In this document: positions 1 to 7,783 of the stretch, one piece after another
How the letters are laid out: every line of letters begins with the position of its first letter
Numbering within the stretch: position 1 is the first letter of the stretch
Source: Terriglobia bacterium
GTDB lineage: Bacteria > Acidobacteriota > Terriglobia > Terriglobales > Acidobacteriaceae
Assembly (NCBI GenBank): GCA_020072645.1
Contig: JAIQGK010000008.1
Location: 1-64,000, forward strand
Direction: 5' to 3'
Length of the DNA stretch: 64,000 bases
Translations under genes and position numbers: made by a program
The notes under the pieces: model-generated
What the model was told of the DNA's origin: nothing
The model's input: only the letters and a program-made list of their open reading frames with translations
The model's database searches: none

Positions 1-138
1 TCGCAACACCGTCACGAACATCTTCTTCCCTGGCTTCACCATTACAACTGGCACCGTCCTCATGGTAGCCTCAACCATGTTCCACCTATCAGCCGCTCCG
101 GCCTCGATCGGAACAACCTCTTGAGACTCCACAGTTAG
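1..138 (+). pseudogene. IS481-family transposase, C-terminal fragment (runs off the left edge)
   Basis: Frame 1 is open from base 1 to a TAG at 136-138 and encodes 45 residues containing WLHHYNWHRPHGSL and PPISRSGLDRNNLLRLHS. This is the conserved end of the DDE integrase core of IS481-type transposases, where an H-x-x-YNWxRPHxSL motif is followed by a PxSRL-like tail. There is no start codon because the gene begins outside the window. Whether the full element is intact cannot be told; no convincing terminal inverted repeat was identified in the following 200 bases. Confidence 0.8.
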
Positions 139-438
139 CCCAGCGCGGCCCGAGGCGCGCTCGCGCGCTGAAGGGGTAAGCGCTGGGTGGCTAACGAACA
201 GAACCTATTCCTTGCTGCCGCAGGCCGGAGCGCAGCGCAGCGGAGCGACAATAAACCCAAACGCCGCCGCTCTTGAATCGCGAGCGTCAAACTGTCCCAT
301 CCTTTCACACTCCGTCCAAAAAGGCATGGGGCAAACAGCTGGCGTTTGCTCCCGTTTTCTCAATCACTTAGGAACCTTAGAATCCCTAATTACCCCTGTG
401 ACTGGAAGCCCGGCGGGGAAGCGTTCTACGCTTATGGC
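139..438. other. Intergenic region after the transposase end
   Basis: Roughly 300 bases without a supported gene. The segment right after the transposase stop is GC-rich and rich in CGCG words, which would fit the non-coding end of the insertion sequence. Short open frames here have no recognisable protein features. No promoter or terminator is convincing. Confidence 0.4.
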
Positions 439-582
439 ATGGCGCATTGGATGGCGGAACACGAAATCTTGTCGGCTGCAGTTTTTGTGGCCCTCTCGCT
501 CGCCCTCACTGCTTTTTTTGCTGTCCTGGAGCGGCATTACAAGCAGCCGCTGACTTCCCGCCGCAAGAACTATTTCTCATAA
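439..582 (+). pseudogene. Possible remnant of a membrane protein (C-terminal end)
   Basis: An open frame from an ATG at 439 (in frame with upstream TTG codons) encodes 47 residues with one strongly hydrophobic helix (AAVFVALSLALTAFFAVL) followed by a basic tail (ERHYKQPL, then SRRK). The helix followed by an ERxxxxPL-type tail resembles the last transmembrane segment of acyltransferase-3-like membrane proteins, so it may be a gene end cut off by the neighbouring insertion sequence. It has no clear ribosome binding site. It could equally be a chance open frame. Confidence 0.2.
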
Positions 583-621
583 AAAAGAGAAAGTCCAGCT
601 ACCGTCGAATTGCTGGGCAAC

Positions 622-653
622 AAAAAGCCCGCCATTTTTCTGGCGGGCTTTTT
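622..653. terminator. Bidirectional intrinsic terminator
   Basis: A perfect 13-bp inverted repeat (arms 622-634 and 641-653, AAAAAGCCCGCCA and its complement) surrounds a 6-nt loop. The A/T ends supply a U tract in both directions. It lies just after the 3' end of the minus-strand FG-GAP gene and after the short plus-strand remnant, so it probably insulates both. Confidence 0.85.
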
Positions 654-680
654 GTTATTGAACGTTCTGTTTTTTAACCT

Positions 681-2507
681 CTATGGCACAGTAATGCTTC
701 TGCTGCTGGAGAAGTTCCTGCCGGTGCTGTCCCAGGCTTTCACCACAATCAAATGTGATCCTGAGCCCATTGGCACATCAGTCTCAATCAATGTGCTGTT
801 GGGTGAATGGAACACCTCCTTGAAATCAAGATAGATCTGCATGGTTGTAATCGGCGCGGCGGACTTGGCTGCTGCCACAACGTGCACTGGCGCATCCACC
901 GCCGCTTTTTGTCCAGGAGAGCAGATGTTTACCGCGAAATTTGTGCTCTCTGAACAAGGCGGCACTGTCGCAGGAATTGACCTGGGCGTGGACAGGAAAA
1001 AGTCATTGTGAAAGGGCTGTCCCTTGGTCCACGACTTGACTTCCAGTTTGTGTTCCCCCGGCGCAAGCGTGAGGTTCTTATCGATACTGCCGCCGGTGAC
1101 TTGGAACACCAGCTTGTTATCGAGATAGATCTGGCTCACGCTGGGAGCGGTCGAAGATGTAAAGCGAGAAACAATATGAGCCGGTGAAAGTCCTACCGCT
1201 CCGTCAGCGGGATGACAGACCGTGACCGTGTGATTGACCGTGCTGACCTTGCACGCGCTCGGCGGAGTTGTATTGAGCACGACGAACACCGGCCCGCCGA
1301 ACCTGCTTACCATCGCCAGGTCAGGCTTGCCGTCATGATTGAAGTCGGCGACCGCAACAGAAGGATTCTCCACAATCGGGGCGTTCAAAGTCACCGGGAT
1401 CAATTGAGAAGGACCGCCCGCGAACTGTGGCGGAGCCGCGAACGTTCCATCCGCATTCTGTTTCTGGATGATCAGGGTCATATGATCGGGATTAAATGCG
1501 GGATCATTTGTATCGTTGCCCACTAGCACAAAGTCCTTGTGGCCGTCGCCATCCACGTCGAACGCCGCGCCTCCCACAAGAAAACCTGGGTTCTCCACAT
1601 CCACTTGAAATCCGGCGCCGCCCCCAAAAGTGCCATCGCCCTTGTTAATGGCCACGCTCACGCCTGTACAGGGTTCATGGCAGCCGTCAAAGGGCATGAT
1701 CGCGTCAGTAAGGCCGTCTTGATTAATGTCCACCGCAATCAGGTCTGTTGGCGGAACGATCGGCCCGCTGATTGGATGGTCGCTGAATGAGCCATCACCA
1801 TTACTCACCAGCACACCGAATGCGCCTTGCGGCACGATCACAAACGTGTTGCAGCACTCGATGTAGTAAAGATCGTCCTTGCCATCGTGATTGAAGTCGG
1901 CCCGGACGATTTTCGAAAGCAGAAAAGGATTGTCGTTGGGCGGCCTGGGATTAATTCCAATATTGCCCGTGTCCTGAAACAGCCCCAGCATTCCGCCTCT
2001 GCCGTTTCCCAAAGTCACAAGCACAGCGTTCACCGGAGAATTGCTGGAAGTCGCGATGTCCGGATTGCCGTCACCATTGAAGTCGCCTACCGCAATGGAG
2101 TTTGCGTGGGGCGCTCCGATAATGTCATGGTGCGGCTGGAACGTGCCGTCCCCATTGCCCAGCAGGATAGAGACGCTCTGTGAGGCGGCGGCCGCTCCAC
2201 CGTTGGAGACCACCAGGTCCATTTTTCCATCCTTGTTCCAATCCACCGCGGCCAGGCCATTAGGCCCAGGGCCGGTAGCGAAATCCAGGTGCGGGCGGAA
2301 AGTGCCATCACCGTTGTTGATCAGAATAGAGACTGTGTTAGTGTCGCCGTTTACCGTGGCGACGTCAGGAATATGGTCGCCATTAAAATCAGCGGCGATG
2401 ATCTGGCCGGCCAACCCGCCGGTTGGGTAACTTTGTGTGCTAAAACTCTGGCTAAAACAACTGAGGGAAGCGAACAGGAAAAACGCAACAACCAGGTGGT
2501 ATTTCAT
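681..2507 (-). CDS. Secreted FG-GAP/VCBS repeat protein with two C-terminal Ig-like domains
   Basis: 608 residues. An N-terminal signal peptide (MKYHLVVAFFLFASLSCFSQ) is followed by about seven FG-GAP/VCBS units to roughly residue 420, recognisable by repeated D-x-N-x-D-G-x-x-D calcium-binding-like loops (DFNGDHIPD, DWNKDGKMD, DFNGDGNPD, DINQDGLTD, DVDGDGHKD, DFNHDGKPD). These would fold as an integrin-alpha-like beta-propeller. Two similar beta-sandwich-like segments follow, each with a Cys pair and an IYLD motif (IYLDNKLVFQ, IYLDFKEVFH). It is predicted to be exported. The ligand is unknown. Such proteins are abundant in Acidobacteriota. It has its own terminator and appears monocistronic. 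Confidence 0.85.
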   Translation of the reverse strand: MKYHLVVAFFLFASLSCFSQSFSTQSYPTGGLAGQIIAADFNGDHIPDVATVNGDTNTVSILINNGDGTFRPHLDFATGPGPNGLAAVDWNKDGKMDLVVSNGGAAAASQSVSILLGNGDGTFQPHHDIIGAPHANSIAVGDFNGDGNPDIATSSNSPVNAVLVTLGNGRGGMLGLFQDTGNIGINPRPPNDNPFLLSKIVRADFNHDGKDDLYYIECCNTFVIVPQGAFGVLVSNGDGSFSDHPISGPIVPPTDLIAVDINQDGLTDAIMPFDGCHEPCTGVSVAINKGDGTFGGGAGFQVDVENPGFLVGGAAFDVDGDGHKDFVLVGNDTNDPAFNPDHMTLIIQKQNADGTFAAPPQFAGGPSQLIPVTLNAPIVENPSVAVADFNHDGKPDLAMVSRFGGPVFVVLNTTPPSACKVSTVNHTVTVCHPADGAVGLSPAHIVSRFTSSTAPSVSQIYLDNKLVFQVTGGSIDKNLTLAPGEHKLEVKSWTKGQPFHNDFFLSTPRSIPATVPPCSESTNFAVNICSPGQKAAVDAPVHVVAAAKSAAPITTMQIYLDFKEVFHSPNSTLIETDVPMGSGSHLIVVKAWDSTGRNFSSSRSITVP

Positions 2508-2515
2508 GGGTCTTA

Positions 2516-2537
2516 CTCCGAGTTGCGTAACAACTCG
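2516..2537 (-). promoter_or_regulatory. Hairpin overlapping the ribosome binding site of the FG-GAP gene
   Basis: On the minus strand a perfect 7-bp inverted repeat (CGAGTTG, 5-nt loop, CAACTCG; 2519-2537) ends inside the CGGAG Shine-Dalgarno-like element (about 2516-2520). That element lies about 8 nt before the ATG at 2507. Folding would partly sequester the ribosome binding site. A regulatory role is inference only. Confidence 0.35.
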
Positions 2538-2650
2538 TGTGGTGGGATGTACTAATTGGTAAACAGAGTTGCTGCTGAATCAACCAACAAAATTACTTAG
2601 TCCTGGCTTTAATACGCGAAACAATAATCTGGCAGATAAGCACAAAGTAA

Positions 2651-2679
2651 AAGGCCCGCCAGTTTTCGTGGCGGGCCTT
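2651..2679 (-). terminator. Intrinsic terminator of the S41 protease gene
   Basis: An 11-bp perfect stem (AAGGCCCGCCA, arms 2651-2661 and 2669-2679) with a 7-nt loop lies about 20 bp after the protease stop codon. On the minus strand it is followed by a T-rich tail. Confidence 0.8.
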
Positions 2680-2698
2680 AGTTTCCGTTAAGCGGTTC

Positions 2699-4330
2699 TT
2701 ATCGATTTTGCTGTTGTGCGGCTGCGCGCTGGGCCACAATCTTTCTGGCATTGTCCGCCAGCTCTTTGGCTTTCGGCAGTTGGTTCAGCGCCGCGATCAC
2801 TTGCGGATCGTTCTCCGCGCGCACTCGCAGCCCTTCTTCCTGTCCAAACTCTGAAATAAAGAGTTCCGTCTTGATGCTGGACTTGATGTAGTCTGAGCCT
2901 TCATTCAAGTCGGCTTCAGTATATGGAATCTTCTGCGAGTCCAGGAATTTGCGGAATTCCTGCATCACCGCGTCGGTGACTTCAAAATTCTTGTCCACAT
3001 GGCGGTTGGCCAGGTAGTGCTTGGCAAAATTGAAGAACGCGTATTTCACCAGCAGTGAATCCTCAAAATGCGTGGTCTTGAACGGCTTCACTTTTACGTC
3101 AGGAGTGATGCCGCCGCCGCCAAACATGGTGCGCCCGCTGTCGGTGAGTTTCACTTCCTTGGAAGGCGTGTTCGTGTTGGTGTTGGCGTTGTTGTTCGGA
3201 TTATCTTCCTGCTCGCGGGAGTAGTAATAATCGTAAAGAGAAACGCCAGTGTAATCGCGCTGGATCAGGCGGCCGCTTGGCGTGTAATACTTGGCCGTGG
3301 TCAGCGCCAGACCGGTGTTTTCAGACAGCGGATACACGGTCTGTACCAGGCCTTTGCCGAATGTCACTTCACCGACAATCAATCCACGATCATGATCTTG
3401 TATCGCGCCGGAAACAATCTCCGCCGCTGAAGCCGTGCCACGATTCACCAGCACTACCAGCGGATAATCTTTCCCGCCATTGCCGTGTGCTGCTTTGTAC
3501 ATTTTTTCCGGTGAGCTGCGGCCATGATGTGAGACGATGACCTGTCCCTTCTTCAGGAATTTGTCGGCCACGCCTACACCCTCATTCAGCAGTCCGCCCG
3601 GATTGCCGCGAAGATCGAGGATCAGGCCTTTCAGATCGCCAAAGCCTTGCAGCGCGTCTTCCACTTCTTGTTCCGTGGTCTCATTGAAGGCCGAAATGTG
3701 CATGTAGCCGATGCCCGGCCGCACCATGAATTTCAAATCAACGCTGTTGCGCGGAATCTCGTCGCGAATCACATTGAACTCTAGCGGCTTTTCGTTGCTC
3801 TCGCGCAGGATTGAAATATGTACGTTGGTGCCTTTGGGGCCCTTCAGCAGGTCGGCCACATCGCTCACGCTCATGTTGTCCGTGGCCTTGGCGTCGACGG
3901 CAATAATCACATCGCCCGGACGCAGCCCAGCTTTGTATGCGGGTGTTCCCGCGAACGGGGCCACAACGATGATCTTGTTGTTGCGCGGGGCAATCTGCAT
4001 ACCCACGCCGTAATACTTGCCGCTCTGCTCTTCCCTCAGCAGCGAGTATGACTTGGGATCGAAGAAATTCGAGTGCGGATCCAGCACGTGCAGCATGCCG
4101 GGGATGGCGCCGTTGTAAATCGCCTTGTCGGGATTTACCGGCTCCGCATAATTCTGTTCCACGAGGTTATAGACTTCTGAAAACTGCTTAAGGCCGTCGC
4201 GGACATCATTGTCCGAGGCGCCTACTGCAGATGAGTTGCCTCTCTGGCTGAATGCGGCGGATCCCAGAAAGCCGCAGGTGACAATGATTAGGAGAACGAA
4301 GAAAAGAGAACGGTTTGTTCCACGAGACAT
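2699..4330 (-). CDS. ctpA: C-terminal processing peptidase, S41 family (CtpA/Prc type)
   Basis: 543 residues. A hydrophobic export signal occupies about residues 8-28. A PDZ domain (about 104-177) carries GVGMQIA and the AGLRPGDVI ligand loop. The tail-specific protease core has LRGNPGG (240-246), the catalytic serine in RGTASAAE (Ser301) and the lysine in FGKG (Lys326), the Ser-Lys dyad of this family. The enzyme is predicted to act in the periplasm, cleaving proteins near their C-termini; its substrates cannot be inferred here. The start is supported by a GAGGGA ribosome binding site. Residues 383-392 form a short Asn/Thr-rich insertion. Confidence 0.93.
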   Translation of the reverse strand: MSRGTNRSLFFVLLIIVTCGFLGSAAFSQRGNSSAVGASDNDVRDGLKQFSEVYNLVEQNYAEPVNPDKAIYNGAIPGMLHVLDPHSNFFDPKSYSLLREEQSGKYYGVGMQIAPRNNKIIVVAPFAGTPAYKAGLRPGDVIIAVDAKATDNMSVSDVADLLKGPKGTNVHISILRESNEKPLEFNVIRDEIPRNSVDLKFMVRPGIGYMHISAFNETTEQEVEDALQGFGDLKGLILDLRGNPGGLLNEGVGVADKFLKKGQVIVSHHGRSSPEKMYKAAHGNGGKDYPLVVLVNRGTASAAEIVSGAIQDHDRGLIVGEVTFGKGLVQTVYPLSENTGLALTTAKYYTPSGRLIQRDYTGVSLYDYYYSREQEDNPNNNANTNTNTPSKEVKLTDSGRTMFGGGGITPDVKVKPFKTTHFEDSLLVKYAFFNFAKHYLANRHVDKNFEVTDAVMQEFRKFLDSQKIPYTEADLNEGSDYIKSSIKTELFISEFGQEEGLRVRAENDPQVIAALNQLPKAKELADNARKIVAQRAAAQQQNR

Positions 4331-4598
4331 GAAAAATCCCTCGGCCGCTAAGCCTCATCCAAATTGCGGAAAACTAAAGCCAGTATAACACTCATCCCTT
4401 CACGAGTTTACATGCATTTCGTCCCGTAATGGGCCTTGGCAACAGGCTACTGTGAAACCACGGTAATACACGCAGTTCCGTACCTATGTGAGATGCTCGT
4501 TCTTGCCACAAAGCTGCGGAACATTTTCAATTGGAAAAGTTAATGTAAAATCCCGATATTTTTTAAGAAAAGCTGCGGTATTATGAAGCAATAACACT

Positions 4599-4913
4599 AT
4601 GGACTTTGGTTTTTCTGGCGAGATCTTTTTTATTATGCTTTTGGCGCTCATCCTGTTTGGGCCCAAGAAGTTGCCGGAACTCGCCCGCACCTGGGGTAAA
4701 TTCATGGCCGAATTCAAAAAGGCCAGCAATGAATTCCAGGGCCAGATCCATGAAGAAATCCGCAAGCTGGAACTTGACGAAGCAGACCCCCGTAAGCACC
4801 TGGAGCCGGAGATCGCCAAAATCTCCAGCGATGAGGACCTCTCCATACAGGGCGCACTCAACCGCCTGACAGAGCGCATGAAGAATACAGTCGCGCAGGA
4901 TACCGATGTCTGA
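4599..4913 (+). CDS. tatB: Twin-arginine translocase subunit, TatA/TatB family
   Basis: 104 residues with the family layout: a short periplasmic N-terminus with Glu8, one membrane helix (about 8-20), the FGP hinge, then an amphipathic helix beginning KKLPELARTWGKFMAEFKKA and an acidic, soluble tail. The length and tail favour TatB over TatA, but a single TatA/B protein serving both roles is possible. The last 8 nt overlap the start of tatC, which argues for co-translation. Together they would form the receptor for folded Tat substrates such as the MsrP-like protein encoded at 30.0-31.0 kb. Confidence 0.88.
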   Translation: MDFGFSGEIFFIMLLALILFGPKKLPELARTWGKFMAEFKKASNEFQGQIHEEIRKLELDEADPRKHLEPEIAKISSDEDLSIQGALNRLTERMKNTVAQDTDV

Positions 4914-5748
4914 TTTAGTGGCAGAACCCGAACATAAGGAAATTGAGCGGGAATTGCGGCAGATGGGCTCAATGAGCCTCTTCCAGCATTTGGAAGAACT
5001 GCGCAAATGCATTATCCGTTCCGCCGCGGCCGTGGCCGTTGGTTTCGGTGTCTGCTGGTATTTTGCCCAGGACAAAATCTATCCGGTTATTGAAAAGCCG
5101 ATCCTGGTTGTTTTCAAGAAATACAACATTGATCCGCACCTGGCCTACCTCAGCCCTACCGATCCATTCAACCTCTACTTGAAGGTCGGACTGATGGCTG
5201 GCATTTTTCTGGCTTCTCCTGTGATCTTGTACCAGGTCTGGAGCTTTATCTCGCCAGGACTTTACCGGCATGAGAAGCGCTTTGTCGTGCCATTTCTTAT
5301 GCTTTCTGTGGGACTCTTTCTGGCTGGCGGCTTCTTCGGATACAAGGTTATCTTTCCGGTCGCCATGGATTTTCTCATCGGCAGCTACGGCGGAAATTTC
5401 CGGGCCACCATCACCATTGACGCCTATACCAAGCTGTTTCTGACCATCATTCTGGGCCTGGCCATCATCTTTGAGATGCCCATTGTGCTCGGCTTTGCTG
5501 GGATGATGGGTGTAGTGAACGCCAAGTTCCTTTTCAAGCATATTCGGGGGGCCGTGCTGATCTGCGTTACCCTGGCAGCCATCCTCAGCCCGACTACCGA
5601 CATCATGAACCTCACCATCTACGCTGCTCCCATGGTAATTCTCTATATCGGCAGCATTGGGCTTGTGTGGCTGGTCCACCCCAGGCAGCGCCGCAAGCGC
5701 GCAGAAAAGCGCAAGGAAAAAGACAGGGAAGATGGTAGATCGCTCTAA
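4906..5748 (+). CDS. tatC: Sec-independent protein translocase TatC
   Basis: 280 residues with six predicted membrane helices. It has the N-terminal cytoplasmic signature MSLFQHLEELRKCIIRS (TatC proteins start with an HLxELRxR motif) and the periplasmic F-x-x-P-GL-x-x-x-E element in SFISPGLYRHEKR. The C-terminus is a highly basic tail (RQRRKRAEKRKEKDRE). TatC binds the twin-arginine signal peptide and scaffolds the TatB partner encoded by the overlapping upstream gene. The tatB-tatC pair is a compact two-gene operon; no separate tatA is visible in the window. Confidence 0.95.
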   Translation: MSDLVAEPEHKEIERELRQMGSMSLFQHLEELRKCIIRSAAAVAVGFGVCWYFAQDKIYPVIEKPILVVFKKYNIDPHLAYLSPTDPFNLYLKVGLMAGIFLASPVILYQVWSFISPGLYRHEKRFVVPFLMLSVGLFLAGGFFGYKVIFPVAMDFLIGSYGGNFRATITIDAYTKLFLTIILGLAIIFEMPIVLGFAGMMGVVNAKFLFKHIRGAVLICVTLAAILSPTTDIMNLTIYAAPMVILYIGSIGLVWLVHPRQRRKRAEKRKEKDREDGRSL

Positions 5749-5806
5749 ACGCCCCGTAGAATGAAGGTCGTGGCTTTTTGGAATCTGTGCGGCAAGGAGC
5801 GCAGGC

Positions 5807-6841
5807 GTGATCTCGTGTCTAAGAATAAGTGCTGCTTTTATCCTGGTGCTTTCACTCGCCGGGGTGGGATGTTCCAACGACAAAGCGGCTTCGGCCAATG
5901 AAGCTTCCGTGCCGCAATCAGCCAGTCAGCCAGCGGCAAGCTCTCCTGCCAAAGCGGTAGAACCCGTAGGGCCGGCGTTGCATATCGATGGCGCTCGGGC
6001 TATGCAGTACACCAAAGAGATTGTCTCCTTTGGCCCGCGCTGGGACAGCAGCAAGCCCATCGAGCAGGTACGCAACTATATCAAAGGGAAACTCAAGGGC
6101 GTTCAGGTGGAAGAGGATTCGTTTGTCGCTGAAACTTCCGCCGGCAAAATGCCGATGACTAACATCGTCGCCAAATTTCCGGGTTCAAAAGACGGCATTA
6201 TCGTGTTGGGTTCGCACTATGAAACAAACTACTGGCTGCGCAACACACCGTTCGTCGGCGCCAATGACGGCGCCGCCACCAGCGCTCTCCTGCTGGCCAT
6301 CGCTGACCAGCTTCGCGGCAAAAAGCTGGAAGGCTACAGCATCTGGATCGCTTTCCTTGACGGTGAAGAATCATTCACCCGCCAGTGGCACACCAATGAC
6401 GCCCTCTGGGGCAGCCGCCATTTGGCTAAGAAGCTGCAGGACGATGGCACCAGCAAGAAGGTAAAAGCGTTTGTGCTGGCGGACATGATAGGCGACGCTG
6501 ATCTTGATATCTGCCGCGATACGAACTCAACTCCGTGGCTTGAGGATATCTTGCTTCAGGCGGCGACCCGCCTAGGCTATCAATCACATTTTTTTGCCTC
6601 CACAACCGAAGTCGAAGATGACCACATCCCGTTCTCCCGCGCTGGCATGCCGGTTCTGGATGTCATCGACATCGACTATGGCTATAACAACAGTTTCCAT
6701 CACACAGTCCAGGACACGGTGGACAAATTGAGTTTGGAAAGCTTAAAGATCAGCGGAGACGTGATCCTGGAAACCATCCGGCTGATCAACGGCATGGGCG
6801 ACAATCCGCCGCCAGCGTCGCCGCAAAAGGCGCCTTCATAA
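5807..6841 (+). CDS. M28-family glutaminyl-peptide cyclotransferase-like lipoprotein
   Basis: 344 residues, starting at a GTG supported by AAGGAG 8 nt upstream. A lipoprotein-like signal ends at Cys22 (LAGVGCS), followed by an Ala/Ser/Pro-rich linker. The catalytic domain matches animal-type glutaminyl cyclases more closely than ordinary aminopeptidases: HYET (137-140), FVGANDGA with the zinc Asp154, LDGEESF with Glu187/188, WGSRHLA, LADMIGD, EDDHIPF (270-276) and the zinc His near 298-299. That family converts N-terminal glutamine to pyroglutamate. The substrate is unknown and M28 aminopeptidase activity is the alternative. The gene lies 58 bp after tatC. Confidence 0.75.
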   Translation: MISCLRISAAFILVLSLAGVGCSNDKAASANEASVPQSASQPAASSPAKAVEPVGPALHIDGARAMQYTKEIVSFGPRWDSSKPIEQVRNYIKGKLKGVQVEEDSFVAETSAGKMPMTNIVAKFPGSKDGIIVLGSHYETNYWLRNTPFVGANDGAATSALLLAIADQLRGKKLEGYSIWIAFLDGEESFTRQWHTNDALWGSRHLAKKLQDDGTSKKVKAFVLADMIGDADLDICRDTNSTPWLEDILLQAATRLGYQSHFFASTTEVEDDHIPFSRAGMPVLDVIDIDYGYNNSFHHTVQDTVDKLSLESLKISGDVILETIRLINGMGDNPPPASPQKAPS

Positions 6842-6851
6842 ATTAGGAGAA

Positions 6852-7670
6852 CTACGCTACCTTCCGCGGTTTAATTTCCATCGGCTCTGGTGGCTGGACA
6901 TACACCTCGCCACCTGAGATCTTGATCGAGTAAATCTTGATCTTCTCCTGCGCCGGCCCGGCCACCACTCTTCCAGTGCGGACGTCGAACTGCGAGCCAT
7001 GCCACGGGCACTGTACGGTGCAGCCCACTAGAGCGCCATCAGAAAGCGGTCCGCCCCGGTGAGTGCAATGGTCGCTAAAAGCAAACAGCCCTTCTGCACA
7101 TCGCCCAACAACCACGCGTTCCGTGCCTACGGTTGCCAGCAGCACCTGGCCATCGCCTAACTCGCTTTGGTTGCAGACTGGCTTGCTCCAGGATTCAATG
7201 GTGCGCGTCTTCAACTTGCCTGCGCTGGCATAGCGCCGGTCAATCCCAATCTGGTTGCGATAAACCAGCGTTCCGCCCAGCCAACCGGACACCGCCAGTA
7301 TCGCAACCCCGATTCCCATCAGCAATAAAGTTGCGCCATCCGGCGTTGCTGAAGGCGAACCCAGCCGGTATGCCACATAAATAAAGAGCAACAGGACAAG
7401 ACTATTCAGGCTGCCATGCAGCAGGCCGCGGTTCTTCGCGCTGGATTCTGGCGGAACGGTGTAAAGAAAATCAATCACTCCCGCCGTTGCGGCCAGCACT
7501 GCTCCTACGCAGCCTCCAATCACTGAGTAAAATCCCGCGGCCCAAAGCGCCGCATTTGAACCTCGGGTGCCTAGCAAATCGAAGATGAACCCGGCGACCC
7601 ATAGCGCGATCGGAAATCCTACGAGCATGGGATGGATTGGATGACTTTGAATGGACGCTTTAGATCGCAT
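6852..7670 (-). CDS. DUF2231 membrane domain fused to a Rieske [2Fe-2S] domain
   Basis: 272 residues. The N-terminal 150 residues contain four hydrophobic helices and the HPIHPMLVGFPIALW motif of DUF2231 membrane proteins. The C-terminal part is a Rieske domain: first ligand pair in CTHRGG, second in CPWHGSQFD, followed by the usual G-x-V-x-x-GPA segment. The cluster type resembles ferredoxin-like Rieske domains of dioxygenase systems. It is probably a membrane-anchored electron-transfer protein; partners are unknown. The start is backed by a GGGGG run upstream. It converges on the M28 gene to its left (11 bp gap) and is divergent from the next peptidase. Confidence 0.85.
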   Translation of the reverse strand: MRSKASIQSHPIHPMLVGFPIALWVAGFIFDLLGTRGSNAALWAAGFYSVIGGCVGAVLAATAGVIDFLYTVPPESSAKNRGLLHGSLNSLVLLLFIYVAYRLGSPSATPDGATLLLMGIGVAILAVSGWLGGTLVYRNQIGIDRRYASAGKLKTRTIESWSKPVCNQSELGDGQVLLATVGTERVVVGRCAEGLFAFSDHCTHRGGPLSDGALVGCTVQCPWHGSQFDVRTGRVVAGPAQEKIKIYSIKISGGEVYVQPPEPMEIKPRKVA

Positions 7671-7783
7671 CGTATTTACCCCCTGCTAATGGGATACTCT
7701 GGTCCCCTCTGAAGGATGCCCGCACCCGCCCCTAGCCGATGTATCTTTCTGGCACACTGCTTTGACCCGATATAATCGCCTGC

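Noticed and set aside
4581-5898. Long minus-strand open frames (164 and 309 codons) opposite tatB and tatC
   Set aside because: They are antisense to well-supported genes, have no family motifs, and have the biased composition typical of a shadow frame.
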